In this document: positions 41,241 through 50,977 of the stretch, one piece after another
Position numbering within the stretch: position 1 is the first letter of the stretch
Layout: each line of letters begins with the position of its first letter
Assembly (NCBI GenBank): GCA_014925825.1
Contig: JACGCK010000287.1
Span: 1 to 50,977 of the forward strand
DNA from: Pholiota molesta
Taxonomy: Eukaryota; Basidiomycota; Agaricomycetes; Agaricales; Strophariaceae
Length of the DNA stretch: 50,977 bases
Reading direction: 5' to 3'
Position numbers and translations under genes: made by a program
The notes under the pieces: model-generated
Told to the model about the DNA's origin: nothing
Databases searched by the model: none
What the model saw: the letters and a program-made list of their open reading frames with translations, nothing else

Positions 41241-44196
41241 ATGCTTCACAGCTTTGTAGTCGCAAAGCTGCTACCACGTCTTCCTGCCTGGGTACCATAC
41301 GCGCCCAGCCAGCATGTCGCCGCATCTCTTGTCACCGAGCCATTTCTCGCTCTTCATCTTCAATCACATCCTACAGAGGTCCTCGCCCATCGAAACTCAA
41401 ATCTCTTTGTTGTCACACGCGAGAAGCCCAGTTCTCCAGAGAGCCAATTTTTTGTTTTGAACTCGGGCTCAATTTCGGACTCGGAAGTGAATGGTAGCTC
41501 ACTGACGGTGACACCTCCACTCCCATTTGAGGAGCCTCTCTATCTCTCGATTACTCCTCGCATACTTGCCGCCTTTCCTGATACCCAAGAATACGAGCGC
41601 ATTTCAAAAGCTGAGAGGTATCAACTGGATGAGGCCAGTGTTGACAAGTTTTTGAACGCGTTGAAGGAAGCTGGTCCGAGTGCCCCTATGCCCCGCATCA
41701 CGGGAGGCGATGATGAGCCTTCCCCGGAGTGGGACACCTGGAGTGGAGAAACTCCTCATAGACATTATGTCCAGTTCTCTTTCGATCTGCTTCCGTTTGA
41801 AAAGCTTCCAAATGACTTCGAATCCTGTGTATTTGACGAGCTACCATTGCTGCGCCAGTATGTCATTCCTTCCTGATTTCTTCATGGTCTTGATCAATTG
41901 CTGACCCATATTAGATTGACTCTGGATTACACATGGGAAGGATGTGGGCTCATCATAGAATACATCGAGTCTATGCGAGAGGTGAAATGGATGCCTTATC
42001 TTTTACAGGATGATAAGACTCATCCAAGACTCATCGCTCGTAGTTTCTACAGGACATGCCTCGCTGGGCTGCATCGGGCAGAATTTTGCGTCCGCTTAGG
42101 TTGCCATCCAGTGAAGATCGATCCTTGGATCTGTTAGTGGGCGCTCTCCGACCATCTACTGCTCATCTACAATCGCTTCCCGTTGTTCACGACGGAAATC
42201 TCAATGTTGATGAAGATAAATGTTGCTGGGCAGACGATTTTCGGGACGATGTACCAGACCTTGAACTGTGCATAGCGGAACCTATACCGGCAGTCATGGC
42301 CAAAGACATTGAAGTGATATTGTTTGACTGCAATATCCTCATTGTAAGTGAGATGAACTTTTATTTAAATAGATCTGAAAGATTTTATAGGATCGGGATG
42401 GACCGTTACAAGAAGCCCTCATTGAAATCTTTCCTCCGTCGAAGCACCTGTTTTCAGTGAAGGAGCTGCTCGATCTATATGTGGAATACGAAACTCTTCA
42501 CGCACAAGAGGGACAACCCGTATTGGCGATTGATGTAATACGTAGTGTTGCAAGATATCTGGGAGTATCGCTGGAAGATTCTTCCATCAACGATATAGTA
42601 AATACTTGTGTTAAACCCCGTCTCTCCCCGGAGGCACAACAAACGATACAAAACCTCATCGAAAGCAATTACAAAGCTGTGGCTGTTCCGTCAACGATGT
42701 CCTTGGAAGCAGTCTTACCGATCAACGGTCTCTTGCTCGAGCTATTTGCCATCGCCGCACAGGACCCTCCGCTCTCCTGGGACACTGTCCTTTTATTCTG
42801 CAAACAATTAGACCCAACGATCCGTCCAGACCAGATCCTCGTCGTGACATCCGATCTATACGGAATATGTGAACCCGCAAGTCAAGCTGGGCTTCCAACT
42901 GCCTTTCTCAAAGTCGCGGGTAGCCGGAGCGCCAAACTGTCGATCCCCACGATCGTACCTACGTACACCTTGGCGGGCCTGGCGGACTTGTTGCCTTTGT
43001 TGCGAGATCCTGCATCTGTCCCTGCTGCGAGCGAGCCTGTGGTCCAGCGGTCGAACCTACCGTTTCGCATTCGCAATGCCTACCAGTGTACTTTCCTGCT
43101 AGGTGCCGGATCTTTCGGTGTGTATATCCATCTTTGCCGTTGCTCTGACTGACCTTTTCAACAGCCAACGTCTGGAATGGCATCCAAGTGCATACAGGCG
43201 CAGGCGTAGCGATCAAGTTTGAGCTTATGAATCATCCCGACGATCCCCCAACGCTGCCATATGAGGCAGCGATCTACGCACAACTGGAAGGCATACAAGG
43301 TATTCCCCGGATACATTGGTCCGGCCAGGATATGAACGCGAACGTATTGGTGATGGATAAGCTTGGTCCCAACCTCGAGCAGCTCCGCCGCTTTTGTAGA
43401 AATCAGTTCGGGCTGAAGACTGTCCTGATGTTGGGCGAACAGATGGTCAGTGGTCAGAATCCATATTTCGTTGATCTCAAATATTCATTATGTCGCCTTT
43501 TCATGTCGTAGCTCTCAACGATTGAACAGGTGCATGGGAGGGGTGATCGTTCGCGACATCAAGCCCGAGAACTTCGCGCTCGGGTTGATGGAAGAATATC
43601 AGCATTTGCACCTGTTTGATATGGGCCTTGCCAAGCTTTATCTTGATCCCAGCACGGGCGAGCACATGCCATTCCGAGAAGGGCGTGGTGGGGTCGGCAC
43701 ACCGCGGTATATAAGTCACAACGTGCACTTCGGACTAGGCGCGCGTTTCCTCTGCAACCTCCAATGTTTTCATTATCACTAATTAACTCCTGTTTGCAGA
43801 ACCCAGCCGGCGTGATGACATCGAAGCCATCGGCATCCTTTTGCTCTACTATTGCATGGCCGGCTACCTTGGCAAGGCATAGTTGCCCCGACATTCCCGC
43901 CAAGTTACGTCGGATTGGCGAGATGAAGCGGGGAAAGCCTTTCAAGGACCTCCTCGCGCAATCAACCCGCCGTTTTTCATGCCGTTCTTCGATCATTGTC
44001 GAGCCCTTGAGTTCAAGGACAAGCCAGACTAGCGTACTTGAGGGGGCTTCTCAGAGGGACGATGGAGGAGCATAAGTGGGAGTACGATTGGGAGTATGAT
44101 TGGTGGAAGCCGGGACCGGGGACACTGCTCCCCGACGAATGTAAGCTCGATGTGCGATTCGTGGAGCCTTTGAGTTTTACCCTGGATGGGCTGTAA
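41241..44196 (+). pseudogene. HAD-CK1 fusion kinase paralogue, kinase domain frameshifted
   Basis: Same exon plan as 30933-33920: exons start at 41241, 41915, 42044, 42391, 43165, 43512 and about 43800. The N-terminal and HAD-like parts (FDCNILI, DRDGPLQEALIEIFPPS) and the kinase N-lobe (GSFANVWNG, VAIKFE) are intact. In exon 6 a two-base deletion near 43,535-43,544 shifts the frame right before the catalytic loop, so VIVRDIKPEN is out of frame. No alternative acceptor restores it. Exon 7 has further indels near 43,850-43,890 (bringing a TAG into frame) and near 44,030. As sequenced it could encode only a product without a kinase C-lobe. Either a pseudogene or a truncated HAD-like protein. 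Confidence 0.85.
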
Positions 44197-44666
44197 TATA
44201 GACCTTCAAGGGCCCATGACACTGTTTCTAAAGTCATTTTAGCATTTAAATTTTCCATTGATCTGAATTCCCCATCTTCCTTATTGCTTTGTAGTACAAA
44301 TGAACCGAATCTCACTGTTATTTTGCGAACGAGCGCCCTATTTGGCTCTGTAAATCTATTGTCCTTGATAACAAGAAAAGCTTATGGAGAATATCATCAC
44401 AACATAGCCCAGACTATCGATATAAAAATAAATAGAAATTTGAGAAGAGTTAAATGGGCTGACGGGGATGCGCTCGCGCGGTGTCTGTCTTCCCAAAGTT
44501 CCCATCGTACATCGACATATGCATTCATGCAGAGGCGGTGATGCGCAAATAGCCGTAATAGACGAGATCGCAACGTAACTTCTACAGTTATACCGTTTCA
44601 TTCCTCTCATAAAAATTTGCTCCTGATCGCTCCAACTGCTTGCTATACTTATTATTTATAATAAGT
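44197..44666. other. convergent intergenic region
   Basis: AT-rich sequence between the kinase pseudogene and the NACHT gene. No gene seen. Confidence 0.45.
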
Positions 44667-47112
44667 TTATATGCAGACTTGCTCTTGGCGAATTTGATTG
44701 ATACGGGCCACGAAGTCGAGAGAATTTCCCAGATAGTCCTTGACATCATCGTCGAGGGAGGGCCAGCACTTCGCAAACTCTCTGGTAAATATGTCAAAGA
44801 CACGATGATATATCTGGCCCTGGTCATCCAAATTCTATTAATATAGTATCAGCGCGGAGTATACTTACGTGCGAATAATGTGTTGTGACATACCAGGTTC
44901 CACAAATGTCCCAGAATATGAATGCAATTCATATCATTGACGGCTGCTATTTCCATGTTGTCGAAGGCGACGGTGAACTTCATGAATGCGCTTCGAAGTT
45001 GCTCTGAATCCTTCGCCTTCCTAAGGAGGATACCAATTGCGCTTAACCGCGCGTATTCTTGCTCTCTTACCCTGCGCAAATCAATTGGCAATGGCAGTGG
45101 AAAGTCAATCTTTGGAGGTGGCTTCTTGAGCAACATAGATAACAGCTTCGTCCTGTACCCATCACGGTCTATATAATATTCGTCGGAGCGGCTTTTATCG
45201 CGGAGGAAATCAGGGAGTGAGGCGTGGAGGAATTCTATTTCGGGCTGAGGGTTTGTGCGGGCGCCAAATTTGATGATGGCTGTTAGGTCGGCTAAAAGGA
45301 CTTCTAGCTCACCATCCGCCAGCTGAAATATGTACTCAATAAATCGGATTCTGTAATCTTTAGTGAGCATGACAAGTGCTAGAACATCAAGCACGGTGTC
45401 GAGGGCCTCGACCTGAGAGAATATATGACGATAGAGCGCATCCAGATGCGCGAATGGATTCACTGTAGACGGATCTCGCAAGCGGATACCGCGGACGATG
45501 TCGAGTTGATGAGCCGGGTTGGTGCGGGGGGATGATACGTAGTTGACCACAACGGACGCATAGATGAATTGACCGGAAGACTTGGCTAAAATCTCTTTCA
45601 TCACTGCCAGCGGCGGCCAGTATTCGGGGAGTAGATGTCGCCGCAGATGAGTTTCCTTGATCTCCATGAATTTATCATTGAGAAAACGTCGAACGTCGTC
45701 TGATGCGTTAATCTCATCCAATGGTAGCGTACACACGAGGGAAGCTACTGGTTTTTGCCCGAAAGCCATCTCGATCTGAGGCTCTCGACGGCTGGCTATG
45801 AGGAATACGACGGGAATGTTCTTGCCATTCGAGATATTTCCCAGCACCTCGATCAAGTTGAATTGATACACACGATCATCACATTCATCGAGGCCATCAA
45901 TTATTATCACAAATAGCCTCTGCAAATGCGTTGGTAGGGCCAGGAGCGGCTGGACGATGAGTTGGTCCAGTTGAGACTGAAGAGATTGGCTAAAGACAAG
46001 AGGGTCACGCTCGATGATAGACAAGATTTCTTCCTCTGTCTGAGGAATAGTCTGGATCAGCTGGTAGACGAGTGTGGCAATCAAGGGCGCCATAGTGTTT
46101 CGAGTGCCGTCTGACCGAGAGAAGAAGAAGCTAGCGATGGCGATAGCGGCCTGGATGCATCCCTCGGCGATCGACTGCATGATGGCGGATTTGCCTGCGC
46201 CCGCAGCGCCATTCAGCCACATCAGCCAGTCCTCGCGATGTTCGGATTGAACGATCCAGTTGTAGATCCTCTGCATAACTGCTGTGCGGGTATCTGGGTG
46301 ACACCTGGGAGGGTAGACACGCTGCGCAGAATTATGGAACGCAGCAGTCGCGACGCGCTGCTGTAGATGTTTGAGTCCATCTGAAGTTATGGTCACTTAT
46401 AATCAGTACACGGGCCCAATTTTTTTCAGAGTCCACATACGTCTATTGCTTTTCACAGCATTATTTTGAACAAAATTACCCCCGTATATCGCTGAGTTTG
46501 TGAAGCCATTGAACATTGTCAGCGTCGCTTGATCCGATCTCAGAGGCACTTCTCTCTAAAATATTGTTTAGGAGATGCTGCACGTCTCTAGCAGCATTCG
46601 GACTCACATCAATGTCGGTGTTGCTGGCAGCTGGCATAAGACGGAGGTTGTGGTTGGGCTGCGCGATTTCCTGGATCAGTGCCGTTGCTCCTCTCGCGTA
46701 CTTCGGACTCACGAGGATATTCTCTTGGACAGCCTCTATGCTCGCCGCCTTCTTCCATTGGTTATCTTCACCTGATCCAAATGCAGCCACTATGTATGCG
46801 TCAATTAACGACACATTTTCTTGTATACTTTGGACCCACCGAATCTGCACTTGTCACCCCCACTCCGTCCAAATTCATCGCAACGTCAGAGTCTGGCACA
46901 ATCTGAGTGCTTGGAGCCTTGATCTGTGGTAGTTGGGCATCTTGAATGAATATGTGCCCGTGAACTGCATTCGTACGGACTGGACTCACAGGCGCGCCAC
47001 TGTCGAGTGACGATATCCGTATCTCTTGCCCGTGAGGATGTTTCTTCCGCAATATAGACTTGATGAATAAAATTGCCAGTGCGCATGATATAACAAACGA
47101 TAAGACGCCCAT
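44667..47112 (-). CDS. NACHT NTPase with N-terminal membrane segment, possible one-base frameshift
   Basis: Exons 47112-46836, 46789-46441, 46395-44894 and 44834-44667. Removing one base from the C5 run at 46,479-46,483 gives exactly 764 codons plus stop; as written the frame breaks there. Residues 3-20 (VLSFVISCALAILFIKSI) followed by RKK look like a signal anchor. A linker region (about 90-205) precedes AAFHNSAQR and PPRCHPDTR, typical of agaricomycete NACHT proteins. The P-loop is GAAGAGKS (K277) and Walker B is LFVIIIDGLDEC (369-380). No repeat domain follows; the C-terminus is a helical cap ending about 55 residues after the last intron. STAND NTPases of this type act as signalling switches. 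Membrane tethering is predicted from hydrophobicity only. Confidence 0.8.
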
Positions 47113-47691
47113 GGAATGGGAAATACGAGCACTGGTTGGAGTTAGTAGGTCAGAGAGAGGTTATGTCAAGACCCACCGTACCCTGCACTATGGTGCGGAT
47201 GCCGCATGGCCTTTCCATTACCGTGAGGAAGCTGCGATCACCGGAAATGACAGTGACTGAAAATAGCGCCAGCATCTGCAGGCTGTTCAGGACACTTGGG
47301 CCTGATTATAGTGAAACGATATGGTCATTTTTGTGCACAAGAATGTATCGAACACATACATTTCCTTGATATTCATAATAACAGAGACAAAATTAGCTCG
47401 AGCTACTCGCGGTGAATCTAAATAAATAGGTGAGAAAACGATGAGAAAGTAGAAGAAACTACTCGACGACGATAGAACGGCTGGAGTCCAATGTGGAGAA
47501 AATCCATCACCGTTCTAAGCGAAGTTCGCACTGCGGCACTGCAGCGTTTAGCGCGCCGATCGCCGCGTACTTCTGACAGAACGCAGTTCCGTACCGACAT
47601 GTATATAAATGAAGCCAATATTCACACAGCACAAAGCTCGACAACAACATTAATATGAGCTATACATGAGCTGGCTTGCGCACGTGAAAGC
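47113..47691. other. upstream region of the NACHT gene
   Basis: Presumed promoter of the minus-strand NACHT gene. No ORF of note. Confidence 0.4.
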
Positions 47692-48063
47692 TCACGGCGA
47701 CCGCCGAGCACCATGACTATTTGTCCACAGTGTATTGTCGACGCCGGCCCGGGGGAAGTCCACTTCGCGACACGGCGGAGCGCCATACATAGTCCGAGCA
47801 TCTGACACTTCGAAACCGAGAAGACCAGAAGGCGAGTTGTGACGAATTCCAGCTCTAGGTGGGATTAACGCGTTTAGGTTGAGGCCGATATAGCCAGTGT
47901 TCACTCGGCGTAGCTCCACTGCAGAGCCAAGAAACACGAAAGTAAACGCAGCGCAAAGAAAACAGTATCTATCCACAAACTCAACCGCGCGCGTCCCAGA
48001 GTATCCACCATCCGTGTTCTCGGCGTCTCCATCCCACAAAACGGTAAAACGGTGGTGAATCAA
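47692..48063 (-). CDS. hypothetical protein, weak support
   Basis: 123 codons from an ATG at 48,061-48,063 with a hydrophobic stretch (YCFLCAAFTFVFLGSAVELR) and otherwise mixed composition. A TATAAATA box lies just upstream on the complementary side (about 48,070). No homologue is recognised and no introns are needed. It could be a chance ORF. Confidence 0.22.
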   Translation of the reverse strand: MIHHRFTVLWDGDAENTDGGYSGTRAVEFVDRYCFLCAAFTFVFLGSAVELRRVNTGYIGLNLNALIPPRAGIRHNSPSGLLGFEVSDARTMYGAPPCREVDFPRAGVDNTLWTNSHGARRSP

Positions 48064-50977
48064 ACATACTTTATAAATACACGAGGTCAGACGCCCTCAT
48101 TTTTTTCTTCTCCGCGGCGTTTGCGAGTAGGGACGATGCGTAACATATCCGGGTATCGGCTACAAGATGCCAACCACGACGGACGTCGTGCGCCGCTTGG
48201 GGCTGCAGATCCTACATAATTGGCTGCTGCCGCCTGGGCGGTTTGGTCCGCTGAGGTATGATGGCGATACTCGAGGTTGAAATATATCAGAGACTGGGGC
48301 AGACCCGGAAGGCGCTGTATCGGAGATGCGGGAGGGGGGACGAGCGAAGATGGGGAGAAGGGCACGTCTTCAAGGGTTTCCTTGAGCTATTTTTCGGATG
48401 CAGAATCTACACTAGTAGATTAGAGGCAGCGTGCATGTTTGCTCCCAGGCCACTTTCCAGGGGCGGAGATCGACAGCGCGGAGAGACATGGGATCGCCGT
48501 CATAGATTTGGACACAAGTTCGTCCAAATCCCGTATCCCAGATGTATCAAGCAATGCAAGGGGCCCCCCACGCATACATCACGAATATATCCCATTACCG
48601 CCTTCCGATCCATCTGACGTTAGGACAGAGCAAAGACACGCAAGAGGATCTGCATTACACTCAGAAGCTCGGAAAAGTACATAGCCATTCAGATCAGCCG
48701 ATCCAGATCCAGAAGGGGAATGGGGAGCGTCGGCGCAGGGGCGGGAAGAAGCCTCTGAGTCCATAGGCGTGCAAGGGATCGACGGCCAGGCCAGAAAAGA
48801 AAAAGACACGGAGTGGGAATGATCCCCTCTGGAATTAGATTCCCAGCGCCTTCCGACGTAAGGCGAGGGTAATGCGGTCTCATGACCATACTTAGTGTCT
48901 GCCACTGGAAGTGCCAGGCTATGATGAAGAGCGAGAGAGAGAGAGAGAAGAACGGTACACGCACCTGAGTGTCTGCGAGCCCCCGGGGGCTGACGCACAC
49001 GCACAGTCTCCTCCCGCGGGGGGAAAGCCCCCTCCGCCACTCCCCACCGCCAACTCTGAGCCAGCTGCGTCTTCCATAGCGCACGACTTACACCTTGACA
49101 GTAAGGTCCGCGTCTCACCCCAGCCCTAACGGAAACGCCGAGTAATTAAACGATGACTGCATCTGAACGTCCCGTGCATGGAACGGACATACACGAGCGA
49201 GCGCAGCCGCGCACCGTGCTATCCGAGCCGCTGCTGCTACAGCCACTTGTGCTTACCGCCAGCCGTCCGTCTCCCCATCCATCCAGCACCCACAGTGCAC
49301 CACACACGTCACCCCCACAGATCCCCATCCCATCCCCATCCATCCCGCCTCCCACCTACGCGTCCGCGAATCCCCAGCACGCAGAGCACCTCGAGAGCAC
49401 CCAAGCGCGAGCACAATAGATTAATCATTCACGAGCACCGCCGCTATCCACAACAGGAGCAGGGTCGCTCCCCGCGGGGCGACGGGGCCACACAGCGAGG
49501 GGATGGAGGGGGAACGGGAGGAACGCCGCGGATCTGGGGCTGGGGGTATTTAACTTGAAGGTGGCCTGGTCGTGCAGGCGATGGTGGCCCGGGTTTGAAA
49601 TTGAACTTGGTGTGATGGTACTTTGGGCTTGCTTTGGGCTGGGACGCGGGGTCGGTTCGGTTTTGGGTGCACAGGGGTGGGAGTGGTTCATGCACATGCG
49701 CAGGGTTGCGGCGGTGGGGGGGTAAAATCGAGATGGGTTGTAGGAGGTGCGATGTACTGGGTGGAAGTTGTATTTCGTGAAGGCGACAGTTGCGATTGTG
49801 GTTATGATTGACTTGGTGTGCGCAATTTGTGTGCGCGCGTGCGCGCTCGCGAAATGATCCGTTTCACGTGATCAGAACAGGGGTTGCGGCTGGTCGCGGG
49901 CATCGGGCATATCCCGCGTTCTTCTTCTGCGCTATAGTATAAGTATACTTAACGGTCGCGTTCTAGCTCAGAGAATCAGAGATGGCCCCAATGAAGGTGC
50001 GAGTCTTTGATATTTTAATCTGTAAGCATGCGCAGAGATAGAAATAGGAGTTGCTGTGCTATAGCTAACTAAAGCTGAATGACGAGTGTTGGACGAGCGC
50101 GAGCGTGGAATTAGATGAATGCGTAGTAACACGTCGTGCTGCGCGCTGCGCGCCAAAATGACACCATTTAGAGGTAGCTCGATTATGCGTGACTGCGGTG
50201 CGCATCTATTAGCATGTCGGTGTGCACTCCCGCAGCGCGCAGCGCGCCAAGGTGGCGATATTCGGGGGGAAGTCCCCAACGCGCACACGCACATACCGGA
50301 TCAACGCTCTCTCAATCCCCGGCATAGAGTGGCATGGCTGTGCGGTTATTTTGAGGGCGGTTTTGGATCTTCGTCATGGAATAGTGGACGTCGGCGACTC
50401 AGAAGGCGAACATAGCGTCGCCGACGAATTGAGTGACGAGTCAGCGCAGCAAGATTTGCCATTCAATTGTAGGTATGATGGATGATGGATCCAACACATA
50501 GGTATCGTGGAATCGTCATGGAGCGAGGCATCTGTGGCATGTTATTGCGTGTGGATGTCGCCGGATGGTGTGATGTTGGCGTAGTTTCCCAAATCTAACT
50601 GTGCTGTGCTTATAGTGCCACGGCGCTGTACTGCTTATACTACACGGGCAACTACACTTTGGGGTGGATTACAGTTCTTGCGGCTGGACTTCGAGTCGCA
50701 TGACTGCTATACTGCATTCACCTACCGTTATAGTGTCCACTAAATTATATTCAATTCATGAGTGCATAGCAGTCCGAAGGCTGGAACGCGTTAAATTATG
50801 CTGCTCGCCAGACCCTGTCTAGGAGGGAGCAGACGCGGTCTGAGTAGAGCATCTGCGAAGTTCGCGCCCATCAGAGTCGATTCGAAGCCTGGGGCGAACC
50901 GGACTGGGGACGCTCGGCTGGGCATCTAAAAGTAACCTGCGCTTATTGCATTCGAAGATGACGAGGTGACACTGGCG
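48064..50977. other. unassigned terminal region
   Basis: GC-rich around 48.9-49.8 kb with overlapping Pro/Ser/Arg-rich ORFs on both strands and a (GA)n microsatellite at about 48,930-48,952. A CCATCCCCATCC-like tract lies near 49,320-49,350. None of the frames shows a domain or a consistent splice structure. The ORF at 50,222-50,485 has an acidic tail but no recognisable motif. Confidence 0.3.
50141..50247. repeat. inverted GC repeat (13 bp arms)
   Basis: GCGCGCTGCGCGC (50141-50153) is the exact reverse complement of GCGCGCAGCGCGC (50235-50247), separated by 81 bp. It could form a long-loop hairpin. No target duplication is evident. Confidence 0.5.

Noticed and set aside
48579..49697. Pro/Ser/Arg-rich ORFs of 80-180 codons
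   Set aside because: Compositional artefacts around (GA)n and CCATCC tracts, overlapping in several frames with no motif.

Overview
The window looks like nuclear DNA of a filamentous basidiomycete, most likely an agaricomycete. Genes are split by many 45-65 nt GT-AG introns. The gene families seen are ones expanded in such fungi: NACHT/ankyrin NLR-like proteins, HET-domain proteins, casein kinase 1-like kinases and fungal alpha/beta hydrolases. A tyrosine-recombinase retrotransposon and small DNA transposons are also present. No bacterial-style operons, CRISPR arrays or rRNA genes were seen, and no convincing tRNA gene. Exon models were built by hand from reading frames and splice signals. 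The two fully summed intact models (NLR and kinase) close exactly in frame.

Layout. (1) About 1-7.7 kb holds a decayed Ngaro/DIRS-type retrotransposon: gag-like ORF, RT-RNase H ORF, tyrosine recombinase, then a 128-295-128 bp direct-repeat 3' end. A 1,358 bp hAT-like non-autonomous element with an 8-bp target duplication splits its RT-RH ORF. A 339 bp TA-flanked MITE sits in one copy of its terminal repeat, and the other copy preserves the empty site. (2) 9.1-9.7 kb carries a small serine/proline-rich gene. (3) 10.8-15.2 kb is a minus-strand array of degenerate, intron-bearing copies of one unrecognised gene. (4) 16.5-17.2 kb may hold a small plus-strand gene. (5) 17.28-22.06 kb is an intact NLR: C2-like, NACHT, then about 16 nearly identical ankyrin repeats. 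(6) 22.06-25.08 kb is mostly without recognisable genes.

(7) 25.08-44.2 kb is a diverged segmental duplication of about 9.8 kb spacing. The left copy has a remnant of a HET gene, a small gene remnant, an alpha/beta-hydrolase fragment and an intact HAD-CK1 fusion kinase. The right copy has an intact HET gene, the small gene, a longer but frameshifted hydrolase and a kinase paralogue broken in its kinase domain. The left copy also carries about 3.2 kb of extra sequence (27.7-30.9 kb) with a cryptic intron-rich gene. (8) 44.67-47.11 kb is a second NACHT gene with an N-terminal membrane segment, apparently broken by one base in a C5 run. (9) 47.1-51.0 kb is largely unassigned.

As a whole, the locus resembles a fast-evolving self/non-self recognition neighbourhood. 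NLR, HET and NACHT genes sit among duplicated and decaying accessory genes and transposons. Functional links between these genes are inferred from family knowledge and proximity only.
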